Source: Bradyrhizobium sp. U87765 SZCCT0048 (lineage in GTDB: Bacteria; Pseudomonadota; Alphaproteobacteria; Rhizobiales; Xanthobacteraceae). From it: a stretch of DNA of 64,000 nt. A program made the position numbers and the translations under genes. Positions 8,601 through 17,801 of the stretch are shown one piece after another. Where the stretch lies: the NCBI RefSeq assembly GCF_018131225.1, contig NZ_JAFCMM010000001.1:1364001-1428000 (forward strand), read 5' to 3'. Within the stretch, counting starts at the first letter, position 1, and every line of letters starts with the position of its first letter. A model generated the notes under the pieces. That model was not told where the DNA came from, searched no databases, and was given only the letters and a program-made list of their open reading frames with translations.

Positions 8601-11120
8601 CTAGAGCCACAAGACCTTGCGGCGCAGGTCCAGATCCTCGCGCAACGCGCGCGACGGGCCACGATGGATCACCTGCCCGCGCTCCAGCGCCACCGTCGTG
8701 TCCGACAACGCCAGTGCGAGGTCGAGATTATGGTCGACAATGACAATGGCGACTTCGTTGCGCAGTCGATCGAATGTGTGGAACAGCTGCTCGACCACCG
8801 CCGGCGCCAGTCCCTCGAACGGCTCGTCGAGCAGCAGCACCCGCACATCGCCGGACAGCGCGCGGGCGACCGCGACCATCTGCTGCTCGCCGCCGGAGAG
8901 ATAGTCCGCCGGGCTGTGCAGCCGCTCCCGGATGCGCGGGAAGTACTCGTAGATGCGCTCGCGCGTCCAGTGCACGCCATGGCCGGTCTGCCGCTTGAGG
9001 CCGCCGAGCTCGAGGTTCTGCTCCACCGTCATGCCGGCGAACAGGCCGCGGCCCTGCGGCACATAGCCGATGCCGAGCCGCGCGATCTCTGCGGGACTGC
9101 GCCCGACCAGTTCGTTGTCGGCGAGTACGATCGAGCCCGTGGACGCCGGCGCAATACCGATCAGCGTCTTCAGCAAGGTCGACTTGCCGGCGCCGTTGCG
9201 GCCGAGCAATGCGATGATTTCATTGTGGTGCAGCGGAAAATCGACGCCCTTGAGGATATGGCTCTTGCCATAGAAGGTGTCGACATCCTTGACCGCCATC
9301 AGCAAGCCCGGCGTCGCCGCGGTCTCGCGTACCTGCGCGGCGATCGCCGCCGTGCCGGAGCCGATATAGACCTCCTGCACCTTCGGACTGGAGCGTGCGT
9401 CCTCGACCGAGCCGTCGAGCAGCACCCGTCCCTCGTTCATGACCGTGACGTGGTCGGCAAGCTGAAACACGCGATCGATGTCGTGCTCGACCAGCAGCAC
9501 CGGGATGTCCGCGGAGATGCGCTTGATGATGGCGCCGATGCGCTCGCGCTCGGCGGCGGCAAGGCCCGCGAGCGGTTCGTCGAGCAGCAGCACCCGCGGC
9601 GCGGTGGCAAGCGCAAGCCCCATATCGAGCAGCCGCTGGCCGCCATAGGACAGCGAGCCGGCCTCGGCGCGCTCGATGCCGGCAAGGCCGAGATAGCGGA
9701 TGATCTCGTCGGCCTGGGTGTTAATATCGGCGATCGACAGCGCCGGCGTGAAGGGATCGGCGCGGCGCGGATGGCGCGCCTGTACTGCCAGGCGAATATT
9801 CTCCGCGACCGACAATCCCGGAAACAGGTTGGTGATCTGGAACGAGCGCCCGATACCGGCGGCTGCGATGTCTTCCGGCGCGCGGCCGGCGATCGCCTGT
9901 CCCATCAGCGTGACCGCGCCGTCGTCCGGCACATGCAGGCCGGACAGCAGGTTGAACGCCGTGGTCTTCCCCGCGCCGTTCGGCCCGATCAGCGCGTGCA
10001 GCGAGCGGTCGGCGATGGCGATGTCGATGCCCTGCACCGCGCGGATGCCGCCGAAACTCTTGGTCATCTGGCGGGCGGCGAGGATCGCGCCATCGAACGC
10101 GGCCTGCGGCCGCAGCATGTCCGGCAGCGGCAGCGCCTCGATGCGCCGGGCCGCCATCGCGGCATCCTCCACGGGCACTTTGCGGAACGGCGCCAGCAGC
10201 CGTCCGGCAACGCCGGTCAATCCCGAGGGCGAGAACACGATGAAGCCGACGAACACCAGCCCCAGCCAGAACAGCCAGTTCTCCGAATAGATACTCAGGA
10301 ACTCGCGAAACATGACATAGAACAGCGCGCCCAGCGCCGGGCCGAGGAAGCTGCGCATGCCGCCGATCACCACCATCGCCAGCAGCTCGCCGGAGAACCC
10401 GACCGAGATCGGATCGGCCGAGGTCATGCGGTTCTTGTAGAGCAGCAGAATGCCGGCAAGGCCAGTGATGGTGGCCGACAGCGTGAAGGCGGCGAGCTTG
10501 TAACGGGTGGTGGCGTAGCCGAGGAAGCGCGCCCGTTGCTCGTTCTCGCGGATCGCCACCAGCACGGAGCCGACCGTCGAATTGTGGAAGCGCCACAGCA
10601 GCGCCACCACGACGAAGGCGATCGCCGCGACAAACCAGTAATAGCTGGACGAGGATTCGAGATCGACGCCGAGCAACGTCGGGCGAGTAATACCACCGAT
10701 GCCGTTCTCCCCGCCCGTCACATCCGTCCAGCGGAACGCAATGACATAGAGCATGGCTGCGAGCGCCAGCGTCAGCAGCGAGAAGTAGACGCCGCGCCGC
10801 CGCAGGATCAGGAAGCCGAAGGCGGCGGCGACGACCGCGACGAGCGCGAGACCGGCGAGCGCCGGACCGAAGAACGAGCCTGGCATCCAGGAGCGCTGGA
10901 CGATAGCGGCGGCATAGGCGGCGAGCCCGAACCAGGCCCCGTGGCCGAACGACACGAGGCCGGTGTGGCCGACCAGGATGTTGAGCGCCATGCAGGCCAT
11001 GGCGAACACCACGACCTCGGTCGCCGACGTCATGGTCAACCCGATCGCCAGCATCGCCGCTGGCAGCAGCAGCAGGCCCGCGGCGACGATGATCAGGGGG
11101 AGCGGCAGCTTGTGCGTCAT
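8601..11120 (-). CDS. Fused branched-chain/hydrophobic amino-acid ABC permease and two ATPases (LivM-LivG-LivF)
   Basis: One 839-residue chain carries three subunits that are usually separate. LivM-type permease occupies about 1-305 (SFGHGAWFGLAAYAA), a LivG-type ATPase about 345-590 and a LivF-type ATPase about 605-835. Each ATPase has a Walker A (GPNGAGKTT near 377; GRNGAGKST near 640) and a Walker B (LLLDEPLAGL; LLLDEPFEGL). The ABC signature is normal in the second (LSGGEQQ) and variant in the first (LSYGGQR). ATG 11120 is preferred over an in-frame GTG 9 bases earlier because CAGG precedes it. LivH ends 16 bases upstream and the binding-protein gene lies beyond. Confidence 0.9.
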   Translation of the reverse strand: MTHKLPLPLIIVAAGLLLLPAAMLAIGLTMTSATEVVVFAMACMALNILVGHTGLVSFGHGAWFGLAAYAAAIVQRSWMPGSFFGPALAGLALVAVVAAAFGFLILRRRGVYFSLLTLALAAMLYVIAFRWTDVTGGENGIGGITRPTLLGVDLESSSSYYWFVAAIAFVVVALLWRFHNSTVGSVLVAIRENEQRARFLGYATTRYKLAAFTLSATITGLAGILLLYKNRMTSADPISVGFSGELLAMVVIGGMRSFLGPALGALFYVMFREFLSIYSENWLFWLGLVFVGFIVFSPSGLTGVAGRLLAPFRKVPVEDAAMAARRIEALPLPDMLRPQAAFDGAILAARQMTKSFGGIRAVQGIDIAIADRSLHALIGPNGAGKTTAFNLLSGLHVPDDGAVTLMGQAIAGRAPEDIAAAGIGRSFQITNLFPGLSVAENIRLAVQARHPRRADPFTPALSIADINTQADEIIRYLGLAGIERAEAGSLSYGGQRLLDMGLALATAPRVLLLDEPLAGLAAAERERIGAIIKRISADIPVLLVEHDIDRVFQLADHVTVMNEGRVLLDGSVEDARSSPKVQEVYIGSGTAAIAAQVRETAATPGLLMAVKDVDTFYGKSHILKGVDFPLHHNEIIALLGRNGAGKSTLLKTLIGIAPASTGSIVLADNELVGRSPAEIARLGIGYVPQGRGLFAGMTVEQNLELGGLKRQTGHGVHWTRERIYEYFPRIRERLHSPADYLSGGEQQMVAVARALSGDVRVLLLDEPFEGLAPAVVEQLFHTFDRLRNEVAIVIVDHNLDLALALSDTTVALERGQVIHRGPSRALREDLDLRRKVLWL

Positions 11121-11136
11121 CGGAGTCACCTGCCGC

Positions 11137-12015
11137 TTACTCGAACCGCATGATGCGCTCGCCGAACAGGCCGCGCGGGCGGAACAGCAGCACCAGCAAC
11201 ATCAACAGGTAGATCGCCGCGGTCGAGGCTGCGGAATAGCCGATCGCGATCATCGTCCCCTTGACGAGGCCGACCAGCAGCGCCGCGACCACCACACCCC
11301 AGAACGAGCCGAGGCCGCCGATGACCACGACCACGAAGGCCGGGGTGATGATCTCGTTTCCCATCGCCGGATGCACCGAATAGATCGGCGCCAGCAGCAC
11401 GCCGGCGAGCCCGGCGAGCCCGATGCCGAGTGCGGCGACCGTGGACATGTACGGCTGCAGCGAGATGCCCAGCGCCCCGACCATGTCGGGGTTCTGCACG
11501 CCTGCCCGCACCACGCGGCCGAACGCGGTCTTCTGCAGCAGCAGCCACAGCAAGAGCACGCAGACCGTCGCGACACCGAGCAGCACCGTGCGGTAGTACG
11601 AATAGATGAAGGAGCCGACCACCACCTGTCCGCGCAGTGCCGGCGGGATGGCATAGGACAGCGGCGGCGCACCGAAGATCATGCGCAGCGCCTGCTCGGC
11701 AACCATCGCAAGACCAAAGGTCAACAGCAGCGACAGGATAGGATCGGCGCGGTAGAAGCGGCGAAACAGCAGGCGTTCGATGACGAGACCGAGCAGCGCC
11801 ACTGCTACGGGAGCGGCGACAAAGGATCCGCCGAAGCCGAGATAGGGCGACAGTACCAATGTCAGATAGGCGCCGATGGCGAAGAATGCGCCATGCGCGA
11901 GGTTGACGATGCCGCCGAGCGAAAAGATCAGCGACAGACCCAGCGCGATCAGGAGATAGTAGACACCATCGAGCAGGCCGTTGAGCAGCTGCTGGACGAA
12001 AAGCATCACCGACAC
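11137..12015 (-). CDS. livH: Branched-chain amino-acid type ABC transporter permease LivH
   Basis: Inner-membrane permease of the HAAT family, 292 residues with about eight hydrophobic helices and the typical GGIVNLAHGAFFAIGAYL segment near the N-terminus. It would pair with the LivM half of the downstream fusion. The GTG at 12015 is supported by AGGA 8 bases upstream; an ATG at 12006 is the alternative. It lies 139 bases after the binding-protein gene, across a hairpin that probably reduces read-through into the permease genes. Confidence 0.9.
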   Translation of the reverse strand: MSVMLFVQQLLNGLLDGVYYLLIALGLSLIFSLGGIVNLAHGAFFAIGAYLTLVLSPYLGFGGSFVAAPVAVALLGLVIERLLFRRFYRADPILSLLLTFGLAMVAEQALRMIFGAPPLSYAIPPALRGQVVVGSFIYSYYRTVLLGVATVCVLLLWLLLQKTAFGRVVRAGVQNPDMVGALGISLQPYMSTVAALGIGLAGLAGVLLAPIYSVHPAMGNEIITPAFVVVVIGGLGSFWGVVVAALLVGLVKGTMIAIGYSAASTAAIYLLMLLVLLFRPRGLFGERIMRFE

Positions 12016-12105
12016 GGTCTCGATCCTGTTGATGGACGATCGCTATCGGACGCAGCCGCATGGAACGGGCGGCTTCGTCCTGCGCATCCGGAAAAGGAAG
12101 GAAGA

Positions 12106-12141
12106 CGCAGCCCTCCAGGGCTGAACCCATGGAGGGCTGCG
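12106..12141 (-). terminator. Intra-operon attenuating hairpin after the binding-protein gene
   Basis: A 12-bp perfect stem (12106-12117 with 12130-12141) and 12-base loop. On the minus strand it is followed by the pyrimidine-rich TCTTCCTTCCTTTTCC. It lies 13 bases after the substrate-binding protein stop, the usual place for a partial terminator or mRNA stabiliser that keeps binding protein in excess over permease. Confidence 0.65.
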
Positions 12142-12154
12142 GCAGGTTGCACGC

Positions 12155-13411
12155 TCAGGGGGCGAACGTGCAGGTATTTTCTTCCTTGGTTGAGGCAATG
12201 ACCTCGAGATCTTCGTTCGGTCCGGGGACTGGGTCGCTCGACGTGAAGATGTCCCACTGGTTCTTGATCTTGTCCGCCGGCAATGCGGTGATGGCATACA
12301 TCTCGTGCATCAGCTGGTGGTCGGAAGCCCTGAAATAGCCGGCACGGGTTTTCATCACGTCGAACTTGGCGCCCTTTTCGAAGTGCTCCACCATTTTCGT
12401 GGAGTCCGGCGACTTCAGCTCGTTGATGCTCTCTGCGACGATCCTGGCGGCGACGTAGTCGCCCCACGCCTGGTTCTCTGGTGGTTTGCCGTACTTTTTG
12501 GTGAAGGCCGCAACGAACGCCTTGCTGTTCGGCGTGTCGACGAGATGGTGCCAGACGCAGGGCCAGGTGCCGACAAAGCTGCCCTTGCCGGCCGCCCAGG
12601 CGAGCGCAGTGTCGAAGCCGAAGCCGCCAACCGGATAGGTCAGGCCGAACTCGGCATACTGCTTGAGGAAGTTGGTGATCTGGGTGCCCGAGAGGTTGAG
12701 CACGACGAGATCGGGCTGGCTGGCGCGAATCTTGAGCAGGTACGCCGAGAAATCGGTCGCATCGGTCGGCACCAGTTCGTCGCCCGCGAAGTCACCGCCA
12801 TTGTTCCCCATGAAGCGCTTGGCGACGCGCAGCAGATCATGACCGAAGGCATAGTCGGCCGTCAGCGAGTACCACTTCTTGCCTTTGACCAGGCCATCGC
12901 GCAGGAACGAGCGACCGACCGATTTGACATACATCGAGTTCTGCGACTCGACATGGAACATGTAGCGCTTGCAATCGGCACCGCGCAGCGCGTCGGAGTT
13001 GGCGCCGGTGTTGATGAACAGCGTCTTGTTGCGCTGGGCGACCTGGGCAATGGTCAGCGCCGAGGCCGACGAGATTTCGCCGATGATACAGGCGACCTTG
13101 TCGCGCTCGATCATGCGCTCGGCCTTGGTCGAGGCGGTCTGCGGATTGACCGAATCTTCCTTCAGCAGTTCGACCTTGCGGCCCATCACACCGCCACCGG
13201 CATTGATCTCTTCGACGGCAAGGTCGATCGCCATCACCGCATATTCACCGAGCGGACCGAGAAAGCCGGTGCGCGGCGTCAGATGCCCGATCCGGACCAC
13301 GTCCGGTGTCTGCGCCAGCAGCAGCGACGGCGCAGACAGGCCGGACACCAGTGCGGCGCCGGCGGTTCCCTTCAACAATGTTCGGCGCGTGAGACGGCCT
13401 TCTTGCGACAT
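12155..13411 (-). CDS. ABC transporter periplasmic substrate-binding protein (LivK-like, Tat signal)
   Basis: Periplasmic binding protein of the Peripla_BP_6 (HAAT) type, 418 residues. The N-terminus has a twin-arginine leader (LTRRTLLKGTAGAALV followed by an Ala-rich stretch ending LLLAQ). It then enters the first lobe with VVRIGHLTPRTGFLGPLG. The ATG at 13411 is clear: GGGAGG lies 8 bases upstream, while the longer open frame before it has no protein character. It is the first gene of the transporter operon and is divergent from the GntR regulator. The ligand is unknown; the linked enzymes suggest an amino-acid, ureido or amide compound. Confidence 0.9.
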   Translation of the reverse strand: MSQEGRLTRRTLLKGTAGAALVSGLSAPSLLLAQTPDVVRIGHLTPRTGFLGPLGEYAVMAIDLAVEEINAGGGVMGRKVELLKEDSVNPQTASTKAERMIERDKVACIIGEISSASALTIAQVAQRNKTLFINTGANSDALRGADCKRYMFHVESQNSMYVKSVGRSFLRDGLVKGKKWYSLTADYAFGHDLLRVAKRFMGNNGGDFAGDELVPTDATDFSAYLLKIRASQPDLVVLNLSGTQITNFLKQYAEFGLTYPVGGFGFDTALAWAAGKGSFVGTWPCVWHHLVDTPNSKAFVAAFTKKYGKPPENQAWGDYVAARIVAESINELKSPDSTKMVEHFEKGAKFDVMKTRAGYFRASDHQLMHEMYAITALPADKIKNQWDIFTSSDPVPGPNEDLEVIASTKEENTCTFAP

Positions 13412-13509
13412 GGACGTGCCTCCCTGTGCGGCTTCGCCGCGAATGGCGATTGTCGTTGTCCGGCGAGACTTCGCGCTGTAGCCGCGCGTTTGATCTACCT
13501 TGCCGTGAT

Positions 13510-13521
13510 CTGTGATCACAG
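13510..13521. promoter_or_regulatory. Palindromic operator CTGTGATCACAG between transporter operon and GntR gene
   Basis: A perfect 12-bp palindrome in the divergent space, about 100 bases from the binding-protein start and 160 from the regulator start. FCD-type GntR proteins usually bind short palindromes of the form TNGT-N-ACNA, and TGTGATCACA fits that style. It is a likely site for the adjacent regulator, acting on both directions. Confidence 0.55.
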
Positions 13522-13681
13522 TTAGACTGACAAAACGTCATCGGGTTGTCCAGCCCCTTTTCGTTGGCCGGCGGTGCGACCGCTGGTCCGGAGGGACAAA
13601 ACCCGGCAAACATCACATGACGCCTGTCTCCGGCTCGCACCGGCTTGGCGTCTTGGGGAAACTGTCTGCAGGAGATCAGCC

Positions 13682-14383
13682 GTGGGGTCGTCCACCACCG
13701 CACTGAGCATCGTTGAGCCGCTCGACCGGCAGACGCTTGGCGAGCGCGCCTATGCCAAGCTCGCCGATCTCCTGATTTCCGGCCGCCTCGCGCCGGGCGA
13801 AAAGCTGTCACTGCGCGGCGCCGCAGAAGTCCTCGGCGTCTCGATCATGCCGGTGCGCGAAGCGGTGTCGCGCCTGATCGCCGACCGCGCGCTGGAAGTC
13901 GCGCCTAACCGCGCCGTGCGCGTGCCGGTGATGTCCGCCGAACAGTTTCGCGACCTGACGCGCATCCGGATCGAGATCGAGGGGTATGCCGCAGCCCAGG
14001 CCGCCGCCCTGCACACCCCCGAGGATCTTGGAGGTCTCATCACTGCGGAAGCGGCCATGCGCGAGGAGAGCGAAGCCGCTGAGCCCGATCTCGCCCGTGC
14101 CGTGGAACTCAACAAGGGCTTTCATTTCGCGGTGTATGCCGCCGCCCATTCGCCCACGCTGCTGGAGATCATCCGCGCGCTGTGGCTCAAGGCCGGCCCG
14201 GTGATCAACCTCGACCTGCGCGCCAATCCGCAGCGCCTTGCCGCCAGCGGCATCGTCGCCAAGCATGATGCCGTGCTGCGGGCGATCACGGCGCGCAACA
14301 GCGAAGGCGCCCGCGCCGGCATCGCCGCCGACATCCAGGGCGCTTCGAGCTTCATCCTCTCGCGCGGCGGCCTGCCCGACTGA
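13682..14383 (+). CDS. GntR family transcriptional regulator, FCD (FadR-like) subgroup
   Basis: A DNA-binding repressor or activator of 233 residues. A winged helix-turn-helix occupies about residues 15-80 (LSLRGAAEVLGVSIMPVREAVSRL) and an FCD ligand-binding helical domain follows, with metal-site histidines such as those in NKGFHFAVY and AKHDAVL. The GTG at 13682 (VGSSTTALS) has AGGAG about 7 bases upstream; the open frame continues upstream without homology. It is divergent from the HAAT operon and 19 bases ahead of an SDR gene, so it probably controls both. Confidence 0.9.
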   Translation: MGSSTTALSIVEPLDRQTLGERAYAKLADLLISGRLAPGEKLSLRGAAEVLGVSIMPVREAVSRLIADRALEVAPNRAVRVPVMSAEQFRDLTRIRIEIEGYAAAQAAALHTPEDLGGLITAEAAMREESEAAEPDLARAVELNKGFHFAVYAAAHSPTLLEIIRALWLKAGPVINLDLRANPQRLAASGIVAKHDAVLRAITARNSEGARAGIAADIQGASSFILSRGGLPD

Positions 14384-14402
14384 CTTAAATTCCGGAGCTG
14401 AC

Positions 14403-15179
14403 ATGGATCTCGATATCAAGGGCCTGCGCGTTCTCGTCACCGCCGGCGCCAGCGGCATCGGTCTCGCCATCGCCCAGGCCTTCGTTCGCGAAGGCGCGCG
14501 CGTCGCCATCTGCGACGTCGACGAAGCCGCGCTCACCGCGCGCGCTGCGAGCGATCCGCAGTTCTCCCGCTTCACCTGCGATGTGGCGAACCGCGCCGCC
14601 GTCGCCCCCCTGTTCGAGAACGTCACCAAAGCACTCGGCGGCCTCGACGTCCTCGTCAACAACGCCGGCATCGCCGGTCCCACGGCGCGCGTCGAAGAGA
14701 TGCATCCGGAAGACTGGGACCGCTGCCTGCAGGTCTGCCTCACCGGCCAGTTCAATTGCGCGCGGCTCGCGGTGCCGCTGTTGCGGCAGAGCACCAATGC
14801 CTCGATCGTCAACCTGTCGTCGGCGGCCGGCCGGCTCGGATTTGCGCTGCGTTCGCCCTACGCCGCCGCCAAGTGGGGCGTGATCGGCTTTACCAAATCG
14901 CTGTCCATCGAGCTTGGCCCCGACAATATCCGCGTCAACGCCATCCTGCCCGGCCTCGTCGCCGGCGACCGCCAGCGCCGTGTGCTCGAGGCCAAGGCGC
15001 AGCAGCGCGGTGTCTCCTACAAGGAGATGGAGGACATCGCCTTCTCCTTCACCTCGATCAAGGAGTACGTGACGCCGGAGCAGATCGCCGACCAGATCGT
15101 GTTCATGTGCAGCCCGCGCGGTCGCACCATCTCGGGCCAGGCGATCTCGATCTGCGGCGACACCCGCATGCTGGGCTGA
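14403..15179 (+). CDS. SDR family oxidoreductase
   Basis: Classical short-chain dehydrogenase/reductase of 258 residues using NAD(P). The cofactor motif TAGASGIGLA is near residue 12, NNAGIAG follows, and the catalytic Y153-x-x-x-K157 is intact with the preceding serine in NLSSAAG. The ATG at 14403 has GGAG 6 bases upstream. It is translationally close to the GntR gene (19 bases) and probably co-transcribed with it. It may oxidise a hydroxy compound in the pathway served by the divergent transporter, but the substrate cannot be read. Confidence 0.9.
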   Translation: MDLDIKGLRVLVTAGASGIGLAIAQAFVREGARVAICDVDEAALTARAASDPQFSRFTCDVANRAAVAPLFENVTKALGGLDVLVNNAGIAGPTARVEEMHPEDWDRCLQVCLTGQFNCARLAVPLLRQSTNASIVNLSSAAGRLGFALRSPYAAAKWGVIGFTKSLSIELGPDNIRVNAILPGLVAGDRQRRVLEAKAQQRGVSYKEMEDIAFSFTSIKEYVTPEQIADQIVFMCSPRGRTISGQAISICGDTRMLG

Positions 15180-15347
15180 AGTCTTCACGCCTGCTGTCGT
15201 CTGCAGCGGCGTTGCCGTGATTTGCCCGCGAAACGACCAGCCGGCGGCGACAATTGCAGCAGCCGCCATACGGCACGGCCCGTTCCGCGACCCGCCGAAT
15301 GATGCTATGCCGCAACCGGCCTCCGACTGTCAGGAAAGTCCCCGCAC

Positions 15348-16598
15348 ATGGCAAAGCATCTCTCCAACCTCCAGATCGATTCCGCCCGGCTGTGGGGCGC
15401 CATCCACGAGACGGCGCAGTTCGGCGCGACGCCAAAGGGCGGCGTCCGTCGCCTGACGCTCGGCCCCGAGGACAAGAAGGTGCGCGACTGGTTTCGCGCC
15501 GCATGCGAGGCAGCCGGCTGCACCGTGCATGTCGACGCACTCGGCACCATGTATGCCATTCGTCGCGGCCGCGACATGACCAAGCTGCCGATCGGCCTCG
15601 GCTCGCATCTCGACACCCAGCCGACCGGCGGCAAGTACGACGGCATTCTCGGCACCCTCGCGGCGCTCGAGGTCGTGCGGACCCTCAACGACGCCGGCAT
15701 CGAAACCGACGCGCCGCTGTGCATCATCAACTGGACCAATGAAGAGGGCTCGCGCTTTGCACCAGCCATGATGGCGTCGGCCGCCTACGCCGGCGATTAC
15801 ACCACCGACGACATCCTCGGCCGGACCGATGCGGAGGGCATCAGCGTCGGCCAGGCGCTCGACAGCATCGGTTATCGCGGCACCGAGCCCGTCGGCGCGA
15901 TCAGGCTCGGCAGCTTCGTCGAGCTGCATATCGAGCAAGGGCCGATCCTGGAAGCGGAGAACAAGACCATCGGCGTCGTCGATCATGGCCAGGGCATCAT
16001 CTGGTACGACGGCAGGATCGCCGGCTTCGCCAGCCACGCCGGCGCGACCCCGATGCCGCTGCGCCGCGACGCGCTGGCAACGCTCTCTGAAGTGGTCCTC
16101 GCGGTCGAGAAGATCGCGCGCGAGCACGGCCCGAACGCGGTCGGCACGGTCGGCGAAGCGGTGATCGACAACCCCTCGCGCAACGTCATTCCCGGCGACA
16201 TCGCCTTCACCATGGAATTCCGCAGCCCCGACGGCAACACGCTCGAAGCGCTCGACCGTGCGCTGCGTCCGGCAATCGCCGAGATCGCCGCCCGCCGCAA
16301 GGTCGCCGTCGACCTCGACATGATCTGGCGCAAGGAGCCGACCCACTTCGACACCCGCATGATCGAGGCCGTGCAGACCGCGAGCGACGCGCTCGGCTAT
16401 TCCAGCCGCCGCATCACCTCCGGCGCCGGCCATGACGCCTGCAACATGGCCGGCGTGATGCCAACCGCGATGATCTTCGTGCCGTGCAAGGATGGCATCA
16501 GCCACAACGAAATTGAGGACGCGACCCAGGCCGACTGCACCGCCGGCGCCAACGTGCTGCTGCACACCGTGCTGTCGCTCGCCGGCGTCGGCGCCTGA
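15348..16598 (+). CDS. M20 family Zn hydrolase (N-carbamoyl-L-amino-acid hydrolase / allantoate amidohydrolase type)
   Basis: A di-zinc amidohydrolase of 416 residues in the AmaB/HyuC/AllC group, which removes carbamoyl groups from ureido acids. Metal-site signatures are visible: the His and Asp of GSHLDTQPTGGKYDG, Glu in NEEGSRF, His in ELHIEQGP and the C-terminal GAGHDACNMA. The dimerisation domain lies between them. It follows the SDR by 168 bases with its own AGGAAA ribosome site. A carbamoyl-amino-acid substrate would fit the linked HAAT transporter. Exact specificity (hydantoin, allantoate or beta-ureidopropionate) is unknown. Confidence 0.88.
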   Translation: MAKHLSNLQIDSARLWGAIHETAQFGATPKGGVRRLTLGPEDKKVRDWFRAACEAAGCTVHVDALGTMYAIRRGRDMTKLPIGLGSHLDTQPTGGKYDGILGTLAALEVVRTLNDAGIETDAPLCIINWTNEEGSRFAPAMMASAAYAGDYTTDDILGRTDAEGISVGQALDSIGYRGTEPVGAIRLGSFVELHIEQGPILEAENKTIGVVDHGQGIIWYDGRIAGFASHAGATPMPLRRDALATLSEVVLAVEKIAREHGPNAVGTVGEAVIDNPSRNVIPGDIAFTMEFRSPDGNTLEALDRALRPAIAEIAARRKVAVDLDMIWRKEPTHFDTRMIEAVQTASDALGYSSRRITSGAGHDACNMAGVMPTAMIFVPCKDGISHNEIEDATQADCTAGANVLLHTVLSLAGVGA

Positions 16599-16613
16599 AG
16601 CATCCAACGCAAA

Positions 16614-16637
16614 AGGCGCGGCCCGCAGGCCGCGCCT
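16614..16637. terminator. Bidirectional terminator between convergent genes
   Basis: Perfect 10-bp stem AGGCGCGGCC (16614-16623) / GGCCGCGCCT (16628-16637) with a CGCA loop, flanked by AAAA on the left and GATTT on the right. It can serve both the hydrolase (plus) and the alcohol dehydrogenase (minus). Confidence 0.75.
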
Positions 16638-16664
16638 GATTTCACGACATCGAAAGTTCTGCGC

Positions 16665-17723
16665 TCAGGCGCGCTCAAGCACCAGGCGGCCGCGAACCTT
16701 GCCGGCACGCAGCCGGTCCAGCGCGGCATTGGCCTGCGCCATAGGCACGGCCTCGACCGGCATCGCCCGCACCTTTCCCTGCTTGACGAGGTCGATGAGC
16801 TCCTTGAGCTCGCCAAGATTGCCGACATAGGAGCCGCGCAGGTTGATGGCGCGCAGCACCAAGAGCGGCAGCGACAGCGTGATATCGCCGCCGAACAGGC
16901 CGACCACGACGTAGGTGCCGGCCTTGCGGATCGCCGCGATGCCGAACTCCGCCGTCGCCTGCGCGCCGACGAAATCGATCGCCGCACCGACACCGCCGGT
17001 CTTCGCCTGCAGCGTCGCCAGTGCGTCCTTGTCGCGGGGATCGACCACCACGCCAGCCCCGCTCGCCAGCGCCAGCTCGCGCTTGGCCGGATCGATGTCG
17101 GCGACCGCGATGTTCCTGAAACCGAGCCCCTTGGCGATCTCAAGGCCGCTGAGACCGACGCCGCCGATGCCGAGAATCAACAGCCAGTCGCGATCACCGG
17201 CGATATCGACCTTGCGCAGCGCACTGTAGGCGGTGAGACCGGAGCAGGCATAGGTCGCCGCCAGCGTCGGATCGATACCAGTGACGTCGACGAGATAGCG
17301 CGGATGCGGCACGAGGCACTTTTCGGCGTAGCCACCGGCGCGATGGACGCCGATCGAATTCGGCTTGGGGCAGAGGTTCTCCTCGCCGCGACGGCAGATC
17401 TCGCACGCGCCGCAGCCGAGCCAGGGATGGACCAGGAACGTCCGGCCGATCATGTCGTCGCCGATCGGCGCATCCGGCCCCTTGGCCACCAGCCGCCCGA
17501 GCACCTCGTGGCCGAGCACCACCGGCGGCGTCACACCGCGATCGGCAAGGCTGAGCTTCTTGCCGCCGCCGAGATCATAGTATCCCTCCTGCAGATGCAG
17601 ATCGCTGTGGCAGACGCCGCAGCGCGTCACTTCGATCACCACCTCGGCGCCCTTGGGCTGCGGATCGGGCACATCGATCTCGGCGATCGGCTCGCAGAAC
17701 ATTTTGACGGCATAGGCGCGCAT
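16665..17723 (-). CDS. Zinc-dependent alcohol dehydrogenase (MDR superfamily)
   Basis: A 352-residue NAD-dependent alcohol dehydrogenase. The catalytic zinc site is in RCGVCHSDLH and GHEVLGRL. The structural zinc cluster is the four cysteines in CGACEICRRGEENLC. The Rossmann motif is ILGIGGVGLSGL. GGGGAGGA sits directly upstream of the ATG at 17723, a very strong ribosome site. It faces the M20 hydrolase across a shared terminator and stands 78 bases after the VOC gene's end. Confidence 0.92.
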   Translation of the reverse strand: MRAYAVKMFCEPIAEIDVPDPQPKGAEVVIEVTRCGVCHSDLHLQEGYYDLGGGKKLSLADRGVTPPVVLGHEVLGRLVAKGPDAPIGDDMIGRTFLVHPWLGCGACEICRRGEENLCPKPNSIGVHRAGGYAEKCLVPHPRYLVDVTGIDPTLAATYACSGLTAYSALRKVDIAGDRDWLLILGIGGVGLSGLEIAKGLGFRNIAVADIDPAKRELALASGAGVVVDPRDKDALATLQAKTGGVGAAIDFVGAQATAEFGIAAIRKAGTYVVVGLFGGDITLSLPLLVLRAINLRGSYVGNLGELKELIDLVKQGKVRAMPVEAVPMAQANAALDRLRAGKVRGRLVLERA

Positions 17724-17801
17724 GGTTTTCCTCCCCGTTCTTCACAGCCGCGAGCACGGCCCGCGGCACCTTCCTTGGGCGGCACGGATCGCGCGACGCC
17801 T

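Noticed and set aside
8463..11153. Very long open frame (about 896 codons) on the plus strand opposite the LivM-G-F fusion
   Set aside because: It is antisense to a gene with clear domains, has His/Arg/Gln/Asp-rich composition without motifs, and has no ribosome site; typical of high-GC antisense frames.
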